Positions 28,200 through 35,536 of a DNA stretch of 36,386 nucleotides are shown piece by piece. Made by a program: the position numbers and the translations under genes. Location of the stretch: the NCBI GenBank assembly GCA_900539645.1, contig UQCY01000005.1:1-36386 (forward strand). The letters run 5' to 3'. This stretch comes from an uncultured Clostridium sp. GTDB taxonomy: Bacteria > Bacillota > Clostridia > Peptostreptococcales > Peptostreptococcaceae. Position 1 is the first letter of the stretch. Each line of letters begins with the position of its first letter. The notes beneath the pieces are model-generated. The model saw only the letters and a program-made list of their open reading frames with translations, was not told where the DNA came from and did not search any database.

Positions 28200-29306
28200 C
28201 TATATATTGGCTAAGTAATATATACCTAGTCCGTATATCTTAGCATTTGATATTAAGTCTTCTACCTTCATCCATTCATTTGGAAGATGTCCTATTCCCT
28301 TCTGTCCAGGGAAACTTGGCCCAAATGGAACAATATTAGGCATTAGTTTTGCATATGTTCCGCCAGTTGTTGTCACAGGAGTTCCGTCAAGTCCTGTAAC
28401 CAACTCATATGCATTCTGAAGACTTCTAACCATATCGCTGTCTTTTTCAAATCTAACTGGAGTATAATGGCTCACGCATTTTACTTCCATTCCATTTGAT
28501 TTTTCCTCTATAGTGCTTATTATCGTCTCTACAGTAAGTCCCACAGGATATGAGAATGTTACAGAGAAAATAACTTTGCCGTCCTCGTATCTTAATTTAT
28601 AATTTCTCATTTCATTTACACCAAATTCTTCGCTCTTATAATCAAGACCTAAGCTTTCCGCATTTGGCTTAGCGTTCATAAAGTATGTATTTACAAACGC
28701 AAAAAATTCAGCTATATTTTTTTCTTCTGTTGAAATTTCTACAACAGCTCTACCTCTTTCTGCATATACAACTGGGTATTTGCAGTCTGGTGTCCATCCC
28801 ATTACAGGTGGTTTTTCTTTTTCTAAGTAGTATTTTAAATCTTCAAATCCTGTTTCTTCATCGCATCCAAAGATTATTCTGACCGGTCTTTTTAATTCTA
28901 CATTTAACTGCTTTATTGCATATAAAGCGTATAAACAAGATAGTATCGGTCCTTTATTGTCTAATATTCCTCTTGCGTAAATATATGCTTCTTCTTCATG
29001 CGCACTAAATGGATCGTGTTTCCAGCCTTCTCCAACTGGAACAACATCTAAATGACCTATTATACCTATATAATCGTCACCTTCTCCATACTGTGCCCAT
29101 CCAATGTAATTATCAAGATTTCTAGTTTCAAAACCTAAGCTCTCTGCTAATTTCAATGTTTCATCTAAAGTTAAGGCTATATCCTTACCAAATGGAGCAT
29201 TTTCTTCGGCTTTTGTTTCGACACTCGGCATCTTGACAATCTTTTTAATTCCTTTAATCATTTCTGATGAATTTTTTTCAATCTGCCGAATTATCTTTTT
29301 TTCCAT
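28200..29306 (-). CDS. M20 family dipeptidase, PepV/Sapep-like, short form
   Basis: A 368-residue zinc peptidase. Ligands: H85 and D87 in GHLDVVPVG, D116 in ARGILDNKGP, the E150/E151 pair in GCDEETG, D174 in WTPDCKYPV and a late His in GIGHLPNEW. PepV enzymes are about 465 residues; this one is about 100 shorter, the shortfall being in the lid domain, which points to a smaller or different substrate. ATG directly follows the TAA of the asparaginase gene, so translation is coupled. Confidence 0.85.
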   Translation of the reverse strand: MEKKIIRQIEKNSSEMIKGIKKIVKMPSVETKAEENAPFGKDIALTLDETLKLAESLGFETRNLDNYIGWAQYGEGDDYIGIIGHLDVVPVGEGWKHDPFSAHEEEAYIYARGILDNKGPILSCLYALYAIKQLNVELKRPVRIIFGCDEETGFEDLKYYLEKEKPPVMGWTPDCKYPVVYAERGRAVVEISTEEKNIAEFFAFVNTYFMNAKPNAESLGLDYKSEEFGVNEMRNYKLRYEDGKVIFSVTFSYPVGLTVETIISTIEEKSNGMEVKCVSHYTPVRFEKDSDMVRSLQNAYELVTGLDGTPVTTTGGTYAKLMPNIVPFGPSFPGQKGIGHLPNEWMKVEDLISNAKIYGLGIYYLANI

Positions 29307-30263
29307 TTATTTTTCCTCCAATGGTGCAGTTCTTGTTTTCATGTAGTTGTCTAACCATTCCTGGCTAGCTACTTCATGTACACATTTACCATCTACATTT
29401 TTAGTTAAGTATACTATTGGTTCCTGTCCTTCTGTAGCTACTGCAAATGAGAAGCCTTCTATATTTGTAGCAACTCCCCATTCACCTTTGTTGTTCATAG
29501 CTATTAGAGATAAATCTCCAGCTTTTCCTCTTCTTTCTATTAATTCTTTATTTAAATCGTTTACTGCTATTTCACAAGCTTCCTGAGGATGTTTTCCTTC
29601 TTTCATAAGTCTTACTATTTCATAAGATATACATCCTTTCATAAGGTCTTCACCTAATCCTGTTGCACTTGCTCCACCTATTTTTGAATCAACATAGAAT
29701 CCTGATCCAGATATTGGAGAATCCCCTACTCTACCTTTTCTCTTCATGAATAATCCACTTGTAGAAGTAGCTGCAGTCATTTTACCATGAGTATCTAGAC
29801 AAACCATACCTACTGTATCATGTCCTGAATATGGGCTTATTTCCTGCTGTTTAACTTCTTTAACTCTATTTTTGTAGTGTATTTTTGCTCTATCTGTTAG
29901 CATATTTTTTCTTTCGAATCCTTCTTTATGAGCAAATTTTTCTGCTCCTTCTCCAACTAACATACAGTTTACTTTTTCATGAGATAATCTTCTAGCTATT
30001 GATATTGGATTTGCGTAGTCTTTTATTGCTGCTACTGCACCTATATCTAATGTATCTCCATCCATGTATGCTGCATCTAGTTCTACTTCCATTTCTTCAT
30101 TTGGAAGTCCACCGTATCCTACTGATTTGTAGAATGGGAAGTCTTCTACTTCTTTTATTGCTGTTTCTATTGCATCCCCTGCATCAGCACCTTCTTTTAG
30201 CATTTTATCTGCTTCTGTTATTCCTTCTACTGCCATACGCCATGTTGCTATTATTCCCCACAT
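29307..30263 (-). CDS. N4-(beta-N-acetylglucosaminyl)-L-asparaginase family (Ntn hydrolase)
   Basis: A 318-residue T2-family Ntn hydrolase. The precursor should self-cleave before T150 in YSGHDTVGMV, giving an alpha chain of about 149 residues and a beta chain with N-terminal Thr nucleophile. RVGDSPISGSGFYVD and GGASATGLGED are the substrate-binding blocks. Lysosomal-type members hydrolyse GlcNAc-Asn to the glycosylamine and aspartate. No signal peptide, so it acts inside the cell on an imported substrate. AGGAGG precedes the ATG. Sits between the GrdB-like gene and the M20 peptidase. Confidence 0.88.
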   Translation of the reverse strand: MWGIIATWRMAVEGITEADKMLKEGADAGDAIETAIKEVEDFPFYKSVGYGGLPNEEMEVELDAAYMDGDTLDIGAVAAIKDYANPISIARRLSHEKVNCMLVGEGAEKFAHKEGFERKNMLTDRAKIHYKNRVKEVKQQEISPYSGHDTVGMVCLDTHGKMTAATSTSGLFMKRKGRVGDSPISGSGFYVDSKIGGASATGLGEDLMKGCISYEIVRLMKEGKHPQEACEIAVNDLNKELIERRGKAGDLSLIAMNNKGEWGVATNIEGFSFAVATEGQEPIVYLTKNVDGKCVHEVASQEWLDNYMKTRTAPLEEK

Positions 30264-30289
30264 GCTCTTACCTCCTATATTATACAGAA

Positions 30290-30311
30290 AGGATGCCTAA
30301 AAAAGCATCCT
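30290..30311 (-). promoter_or_regulatory. Intra-operon hairpin before the asparaginase gene
   Basis: AGGATGC/GCATCCT stem around CTAAAAAA, between the GrdB-like gene and the asparaginase gene. The T tail on the minus strand is weak (TTCTG), followed by TATAATATAGGAGG. It may be a partial terminator, a processing site or part of an internal promoter. Confidence 0.4.
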
Positions 30312-30326
30312 CCCCCATTTTTTAAT

Positions 30327-30848
30327 TTAAAAACAATATTTTGATACTATTTCTGAACAATCATCGCCTTCGTGCATAGCTTTTGCTAATTCACACATAG
30401 CGTCTAATGATTCATTTAATCCAAATCCACCTTTTTTAGGTGTTTTTATTATATGCACTTTGTCTTTGTACTCAGCTATTGTTTCTTCATTTTCTACTGA
30501 CATAGCTGCAAATGCTTTTGCTTCTGTTGTATTGTTTATGTCGTTAGCTACTCTAGCAGCCATTTTTCCATATCCTAAGTAGTTTAAACATGGTCCACAC
30601 ATTACAACATCTGCTTTTAATTTATTTACCATTGCGCAAAGTTTTCTACTTACTTCATCTGGATTAGCAGCATAAGTACCGTCACCGCAGTAAAGACAAG
30701 CTATTACCTTTCCGCCTATTTTCTTTAAAGACTGTTCCATCATTACAGCAGGACCTATTACTTCTTTTTTAGCTCCTAGTGGCACATCATGGTCATCTTT
30801 TATACCTGCACCTGACTGTATCTGATCGTAAATCATTATAATTCTCAT
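30327..30848 (-). CDS. GrdB-like protein (glycine/betaine reductase component B-related)
   Basis: A 173-residue cytoplasmic protein matching the N-terminal part of GrdB-type reductase subunits: IYDQIQSGAGI, VIGPAVMMEQSL, IACLYCGDGTY, VVMCGPCLNYLGYG, FAAMSVENEE. GrdB is about 430 residues with a selenocysteine in its C-terminal half; that half is absent and there is no in-frame TGA. Cysteines at 51, 54, 83 and 86 cluster at two conserved loops. Function unknown; a redox or thiol-linked step on an amino-acid derivative is one guess. Twenty bases from the EIIC gene. Confidence 0.7.
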   Translation of the reverse strand: MRIIMIYDQIQSGAGIKDDHDVPLGAKKEVIGPAVMMEQSLKKIGGKVIACLYCGDGTYAANPDEVSRKLCAMVNKLKADVVMCGPCLNYLGYGKMAARVANDINNTTEAKAFAAMSVENEETIAEYKDKVHIIKTPKKGGFGLNESLDAMCELAKAMHEGDDCSEIVSKYCF

Positions 30849-30868
30849 ATTAATTCATCTCCTAAATC

Positions 30869-32215
30869 TTATAGATCGTCGAATGATAGGTCATCTAATG
30901 ATATATCTTCATCGTCTTCTTCAACGTTGCTCATTTCTTCCTGTAAGTACTGTTTGTCTAGTATTTTTATGAATGGCATGTATATAAATACACCTAATAC
31001 TAGAAGTAATGCCTGAAGTATTGCTCCTACCCAGTTTGTAGCAAGGAATCCTGATATTACAAGTGGTGTTGTCCATGGTATATTAACACCTGAACATATT
31101 GGAACAAAGTTCATCGCCATTGCAAAGTATGATATTACTATGTTTATAGTTGGTACTAATATGAATGGTACTAACATAGCAGGGTTTAAAACTATTGGTA
31201 AACCGAATAATATTGGTTCATTTATTCCGAATATACCTGGTACTAATGACATTTTACCAAGATTTTTTATACGTTTTGATTTACAGAATAATAACATTGC
31301 TATTACTAGTGATAATGTTGAACCTGCACCACCAAATGTTGCAAATAAATCCTGGAACTGCTGGCATATTATATGATGTTCTCCAGCTACGTTTCCTGCA
31401 GATAAAGTCTGAAGTATTGGGTTGAATACTGCACCAACAACAGATCCACCATTTACTCCGAAGAACCAGAATATATGTAAGAATATGTAAGCTATTACCA
31501 TTGCTCCTAAAGTATCTCCAAGGTTTAGAAGTGGAGTCTGTAAGAATTCGAATATTATCTGGAATACATCTGTTCCCATGTATCCGAATATTAAGTTAAC
31601 AGCAAAGAATATTATCATAACTACTGCTGCTGGTATTAAAGCTGCAAATGATTCCTCAACTGTTGGAGGTACACCTGCTGGCATTTTTATTGTCCAACCT
31701 CTTTTTTCAACAAATGTATATATATGTACTGATATGAATGCACAGAATATACCAACGAAAATACCTTTAGCTCCTAGCCATCCTAGAGGCACACCAGTTA
31801 AACTAACTGCCTGAGCAACACCATTTACATCAACTTCACCAGTTACTGTATATGGCATTATTAAGAACCAAGAAACTAATGCTGTTGCAGCACCGAATAA
31901 TTTATTCGTACCTAATTTTTCTGCAAAAGAATACGCAATACCCATAACTGCAAATACCGCCATTATTGTGAATGTAGCATCTGCTGGTTTTGCTATATAA
32001 CTTGCTAAAGTCCGTCCAGTTGCCTGATTTACAACTGTTCCTTCAAGAAATTCTATCCATGCTGGGATAGGGAAGTTTGCTATTAATAGGAATATAGATC
32101 CACCTATTAATAGTGGTGTTGATAGTAAGAACCCATCACGAATTGACATTAAGTATTTGTTACGTCCTATAGCTTCTGCTAAGGGCATTAAAACTTTTTC
32201 AAGTTTTTTCATCAT
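30869..32215 (-). CDS. PTS lactose/cellobiose-family EIIC permease
   Basis: A 448-residue membrane permease with about ten helices and the family N-terminus KLEKVLMPLAEAIGRNKYLMSIRDGFLLSTPLLIGGS. FGINEPILFGLPIVLNP is the substrate-site block. It moves and, with EIIA and EIIB, phosphorylates a glycoside. The acidic C-terminal tail (VEEDDEDISLDDLSFDDL) is unusual. AGGAGAG precedes the ATG. No phospho-glycosidase lies nearby, so the sugar is not obvious. Confidence 0.93.
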   Translation of the reverse strand: MMKKLEKVLMPLAEAIGRNKYLMSIRDGFLLSTPLLIGGSIFLLIANFPIPAWIEFLEGTVVNQATGRTLASYIAKPADATFTIMAVFAVMGIAYSFAEKLGTNKLFGAATALVSWFLIMPYTVTGEVDVNGVAQAVSLTGVPLGWLGAKGIFVGIFCAFISVHIYTFVEKRGWTIKMPAGVPPTVEESFAALIPAAVVMIIFFAVNLIFGYMGTDVFQIIFEFLQTPLLNLGDTLGAMVIAYIFLHIFWFFGVNGGSVVGAVFNPILQTLSAGNVAGEHHIICQQFQDLFATFGGAGSTLSLVIAMLLFCKSKRIKNLGKMSLVPGIFGINEPILFGLPIVLNPAMLVPFILVPTINIVISYFAMAMNFVPICSGVNIPWTTPLVISGFLATNWVGAILQALLLVLGVFIYMPFIKILDKQYLQEEMSNVEEDDEDISLDDLSFDDL

Positions 32216-32375
32216 AAGCCTATCTCTCCTTTTTAATTTTTGTGTTTTGATTTTTGTGTTTTGTTGTTTTGTATTTTGATATTGTTTTTAATTTCTTACC
32301 TTTTGCTACTTCATTTTACTTTTTTAACTTTTGTGTTTTATTTTTGTGTTTTATTGCTCTGTAAACTTTTACTAA
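32216..32375 (-). repeat. A-rich direct repeats between EIIB and EIIC genes
   Basis: The 160-base spacer carries four near-copies of AAAACACAAAAA on the mRNA-sense strand, two on each side, and is nearly free of G. It is unlikely to fold. It may be an unstructured upstream enhancer of EIIC translation or an RNA-binding region (inference). Confidence 0.5.
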
Positions 32376-32696
32376 TTATTTGTTTGATTTTATTAATTTT
32401 ATAGCTGTTTTTAGAACTTTTTCTCCGTTCATCATACCGTAATCTCCCTGATCTATAAGAGCTATTGGTACATTTAATGAGCTATACTGTGCAACTATTT
32501 CTTCGTACATGAATTTTATCTGAGGCCCAAGTAGTATACAATCTGGACAATCATTTTTTAATATATCTCCCATCTGTGGATAAGGGAAAGCTGCAACTTT
32601 TATTGGTAAATTGTGGCTATCTGCTACTCCCTGCATTTTACTAGCTAACATACTAGTTGACATTCCGTTACTGCAAAATAAATAAACTTTTTTCAT
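32376..32696 (-). CDS. PTS lactose/cellobiose-family EIIB
   Basis: A 106-residue phosphocarrier. Active-site C8 in LFCSNGMSTSML, the standard EIIB cellobiose P-loop. LGPQIKFMYEEI and IDQGDYGMMNGEKVL complete the family pattern. Accepts phosphate from EIIA and gives it to the sugar in EIIC. 13 bases after the EIIA gene. Confidence 0.93.
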   Translation of the reverse strand: MKKVYLFCSNGMSTSMLASKMQGVADSHNLPIKVAAFPYPQMGDILKNDCPDCILLGPQIKFMYEEIVAQYSSLNVPIALIDQGDYGMMNGEKVLKTAIKLIKSNK

Positions 32697-32709
32697 TTTA
32701 TATATCCTC

Positions 32710-33030
32710 CTATTTTTCTAACGCTGCTATACGTTTATTTAACTTGATTATTTCTTCAGCCATAAGTTTAGCTGTTTCTGCTGCCATTAACTGATCTTCG
32801 GCATGCATTAATAATATATTTATATTTACTGATTCTCCTGCAGCTTCTTTCTGTATTAAACCTGCATGAGCTTTATGTCCTTCTAAGAACACTTTCTGTC
32901 CTTCTTTTATAATTTCTTCAGCTTTTTCAAATTCACCTTTTTCTGCTAATCTCATTGCTTCTATATAATTTGATTTAGCAGTCCCTACTGCTGATATAAT
33001 CTGAAAACTTATTAATTCTAATTCATTCAT
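32710..33030 (-). CDS. PTS lactose/cellobiose-family EIIA
   Basis: A 106-residue three-helix phosphocarrier. Active-site H76 in LLMHAEDQLM, the EIIA-Lac/Cel motif. The frame is open to 33045, but ATG at 33030 with GGAGGTAAAG fits. First gene of the PTS set, directly downstream of the promoter and operator at 33059-33116. Confidence 0.92.
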   Translation of the reverse strand: MNELELISFQIISAVGTAKSNYIEAMRLAEKGEFEKAEEIIKEGQKVFLEGHKAHAGLIQKEAAGESVNINILLMHAEDQLMAAETAKLMAEEIIKLNKRIAALEK

Positions 33031-33058
33031 TAACTTTACCTCCACTTTCTATAATGCT

Positions 33059-33116
33059 ATTATACTAGGCAATTGATTTCCTATGACTGTACTCACATTT
33101 CCTAAACTTAGGAAAT
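33059..33116 (-). promoter_or_regulatory. Operator and activator-dependent promoter of the PTS operon
   Basis: TATAAT at 33059-33064 (minus) has a poor -35 (GTCATA at 33082-33087, 17-base spacer). Just upstream lies a 9-bp-arm palindrome, ATTTCCTAAACTTAGGAAAT at 33097-33116. A second ATTTCCTA half-site at 33076-33083 reaches into the -35. The palindrome is centred about 55 bases upstream of the predicted start, where activators bind; a PRD/LicR-type activator is encoded upstream. Confidence 0.55.
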
Positions 33117-33712
33117 TATTTACACATAACTACTCTAGTACTTCCTATGTAGTCGTGAATTGCCTTATGATCTTTAGTAAATATAACCATACCAGCACTT
33201 ACAACACATACTGCTAGACCAACATACATTAATCCAGATACTATTTCTATACCTGTTAATAATGTAAATACCTGATGCCATATTGCACTCGCTGTCACTA
33301 AAGAACCTTCCACCACTATTATTCCTACTAACTGTCTTAGGAACATATTCTTAAATGTAATTTCTTCTTCATCATCTTTTACTATTTGGATTTTACAAAT
33401 TTTCTTACCTAAAGTCTGTCCCTTTGTAATCCATGTCGGAACAGCTACAAAGTAAAATAAAGCAAACACAAAACCTAAACATCCCGCTATTAGACCATAA
33501 TTTTTAGGAAATTCTAGTATATTCTGCTTAAGCACACTTCCAAAAAGCTTCTGAGATATCATAGCTATTGGAAAAGCTGTAACAAGACCACCTAAATACC
33601 AATCTATTAAATAACTTAAAAATCTTCTTGTTAAAGGCACATCTTCGTATCTTTTTTTAGTACTTTTATCTATTTTTTTAACTAAATTGCTCTTTTTATT
33701 TTTCTTACTCAT
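33116..33712 (-). CDS. RDD family membrane protein
   Basis: A 198-residue protein with a basic N-terminal tail and four hydrophobic segments. RRFLSYLIDWYLGGL is the RDD motif in the first helix, TKGQTLGKKICKIQIV the middle loop and HKAIHDYIGSTRVV the C-terminal motif. RDD proteins are poorly characterised; some act in Na+ transport. Lies between the regulator and EIIA genes in the same direction. AGGAGG precedes the ATG; the stop codon touches the operator palindrome. Confidence 0.8.
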   Translation of the reverse strand: MSKKNKKSNLVKKIDKSTKKRYEDVPLTRRFLSYLIDWYLGGLVTAFPIAMISQKLFGSVLKQNILEFPKNYGLIAGCLGFVFALFYFVAVPTWITKGQTLGKKICKIQIVKDDEEEITFKNMFLRQLVGIIVVEGSLVTASAIWHQVFTLLTGIEIVSGLMYVGLAVCVVSAGMVIFTKDHKAIHDYIGSTRVVMCK

Positions 33713-33774
33713 ATTTCCTCCTATTAATTTTCTACATTTATAATATGCTTATTCTAATGCTTCCTTTTTTATCC

Positions 33775-34179
33775 CTACTCTAACACTTCTTTCATAAAGT
33801 CGTCGTAGTTGTTTACAGCCAGAAGTCTAGCCAATTTCTTTGAATCAGTTACCGTATTTGATAACCATTCAAAGAATATCTTCAATAAACTATTGTCTGT
33901 ATCTCTTATTCCAAGAAGGATTATCAATCTAACATCGAAATCCCCCCATTTTACAGGCTTATCTAACACCATAACAGAAAGACAAGATTCTTTTGTTGAT
34001 ACTTCCATTGAATGAGGCACCGCAAACCCATAAGAGAACGATGTGGCAGACATACTCTCTCTTTTAAATACATCTTCTGTATATCTCTCATCAGCTAAAT
34101 CTTTCTCAACAAGCTCATTGCATAGCTTATTTATTATCTCATCTGATGATTCATATGTTTCATGAACATGGAATGCCAA
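33775..34179 (-). CDS. C-terminal EIIA domain of a PRD/LicR-type regulator, truncated at its 5' end
   Basis: 134 residues forming a fructose/mannitol-type EIIA domain: phosphorylatable His in YGFAVPHSM, then LDKPVKWGDFDVRLIILLGI and the C-terminal helix. KPVKWG is typical of EIIA domains at the end of LicR/BglG-like activators (about 630 residues with DNA-binding, PRD and EIIB-like domains ahead). Those parts are missing because the sequence changes to foreign DNA near 34,165. The TTG at 34179 is not a real start and has no ribosome binding site. In the true genome it would regulate the PTS operon downstream. Confidence 0.75.
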   Translation of the reverse strand: MAFHVHETYESSDEIINKLCNELVEKDLADERYTEDVFKRESMSATSFSYGFAVPHSMEVSTKESCLSVMVLDKPVKWGDFDVRLIILLGIRDTDNSLLKIFFEWLSNTVTDSKKLARLLAVNNYDDFMKEVLE

Positions 34180-35534
34180 CAGGGCAGCTTATTAATGATG
34201 AATTGGCATGCACTGATTTCAATAATCGTTATAAAATGTTGAAGAGTACACTTTATAATGCAGTCATGTCCCATGTTGGAAAACGTGACAAAGACACCTT
34301 ACGTATTCAGATGCAGGAAAAACGACAAGTGAATGAGGTGTTTTTTAAAGACCTGGACAATCCTAAGTTCTGGGAAGCAGACTCTCTTCACTACGCTGAT
34401 GAACGTATCGTAACGGAAGATTTAATGAAGAGAAATCTTTCCACCAATCCGAAGATGATAATGTTTGATGCGTGCTACAACGGTTCTTTTCACGAAAACG
34501 ACTATATAGCAGGACAATATATCTTTAATGACGGTCAGACATTAGTAGCACAAGGAAATACCCGTAACGTATTGCAAGACCGCTGGACTATTGAAATGAT
34601 TGGTTTGTTGTCCCATGGTGTACGAGCCGGGCAATACAATAAGCTAATCGTATCACTTGAAGGTCATTTGTTTGGTGATCCCACTTTCCGTTTTGCTCCT
34701 ATCGAAGCCAATACTTTAAGTACCGATATAACAATACACAAAGATGACAAAGCCTATTGGAAGAATTTGTTAAACAGCCCATACGCTGATGTACAAAGTT
34801 TGGCCATGCGTATGCTGGCTGACATCGATACCCAAAAGGAATTGTCTCCGTTGCTCCTGAAAAAATACCGGGAAGGCGGTTTCAATACAGTCCGTATGGA
34901 GGCTATCAAGTTGTTGAGCCGTTATCAGGACGACAACTTCATCGAAGCATTACGCGAAGGTTTGAACGATACTTATGAAATGGTAGCTCGCCAAAGTGCC
35001 ATTTATGCTGGATTTGTAGGTGACGATTCCTTATTGCCCGCTATTGTGGAAGCATTGGTCGAACATAATGAACGCTTACGCGTACAAATGAGTGCCAACA
35101 AGGCTTTAAGCCTTTATCCGAAAGAGAAAGTAGAAAAGACAATAGAAGACTTTTATGCAAAAGTTGACCGTTTGAATGAAAACGAAGAGAAAAAACGATT
35201 ACTAAGAAGCCTGGAAAGAATGTTTGTACAAGAGGCAAAAGTCCATCAGACCTTGATGGATGTAGCTGCACCGGAAGCAAAACGTATCAGTGCAATCCGC
35301 AATGTGCGTAACTATACATTCCATTTCCACGTGGATGATTATTTGAATGTAATTCGTGATGCCGGTAATCCACAGGAAGTACGTGTAGTAATGGCCGAAG
35401 CATTAGGTTGGTTTACTAATTCTGTACAACGGCCACACATTCTTGAAGAAATAAAGAAGATGCAACAAACAGCCAATCTTCCGGAAGATTTAAAAGCAGA
35501 GCTTGAACAGACAATCAAAAGATTAAGTTTATAA
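34146..35534 (+). CDS. Gingipain-fold (C25-like) protein with HEAT repeats, 5'-truncated, Bacteroidales type
   Basis: An open frame of 462 codons whose first residues come from the junction. The real protein begins upstream of the join. From about codon 5, FHEHGMPTG carries the His of a C25/caspase-like site; MFDACYNGSF holds the likely nucleophile Cys (codon 110); GHLFGDPTFRF follows, as in C25 domains. From about codon 200 to the end are HEAT-like helical repeats (SLAMRMLADID, VRMEAIKLLSRYQDDNFI, VARQSAIYAGFVGDDS). Base and codon use differ clearly from everything to the left. Likely a secreted or surface protein in its source organism. Confidence 0.65.
   Translation: MIHMFHEHGMPTGQLINDELACTDFNNRYKMLKSTLYNAVMSHVGKRDKDTLRIQMQEKRQVNEVFFKDLDNPKFWEADSLHYADERIVTEDLMKRNLSTNPKMIMFDACYNGSFHENDYIAGQYIFNDGQTLVAQGNTRNVLQDRWTIEMIGLLSHGVRAGQYNKLIVSLEGHLFGDPTFRFAPIEANTLSTDITIHKDDKAYWKNLLNSPYADVQSLAMRMLADIDTQKELSPLLLKKYREGGFNTVRMEAIKLLSRYQDDNFIEALREGLNDTYEMVARQSAIYAGFVGDDSLLPAIVEALVEHNERLRVQMSANKALSLYPKEKVEKTIEDFYAKVDRLNENEEKKRLLRSLERMFVQEAKVHQTLMDVAAPEAKRISAIRNVRNYTFHFHVDDYLNVIRDAGNPQEVRVVMAEALGWFTNSVQRPHILEEIKKMQQTANLPEDLKAELEQTIKRLSL
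34150..34180. other. Junction between clostridial and Bacteroidales-type DNA
   Basis: Left of here the minus strand encodes a regulator EIIA domain; right of here the plus strand encodes a C25-like protein. The stretch 34156-34172 is plausible in both (VHET on one strand, FHEHG on the other), suggesting the two sources share a short identical sequence at the join. No repeat, integrase or insertion end is visible. Confidence 0.75.
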
Positions 35535-35536
35535 AT

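Noticed and set aside
34146..35534. Horizontal transfer of a Bacteroidales gene into the clostridial genome
   Set aside because: The joined genes are both truncated at the same point, with no transfer machinery, repeats or flanking return to clostridial DNA. A chimera is simpler.
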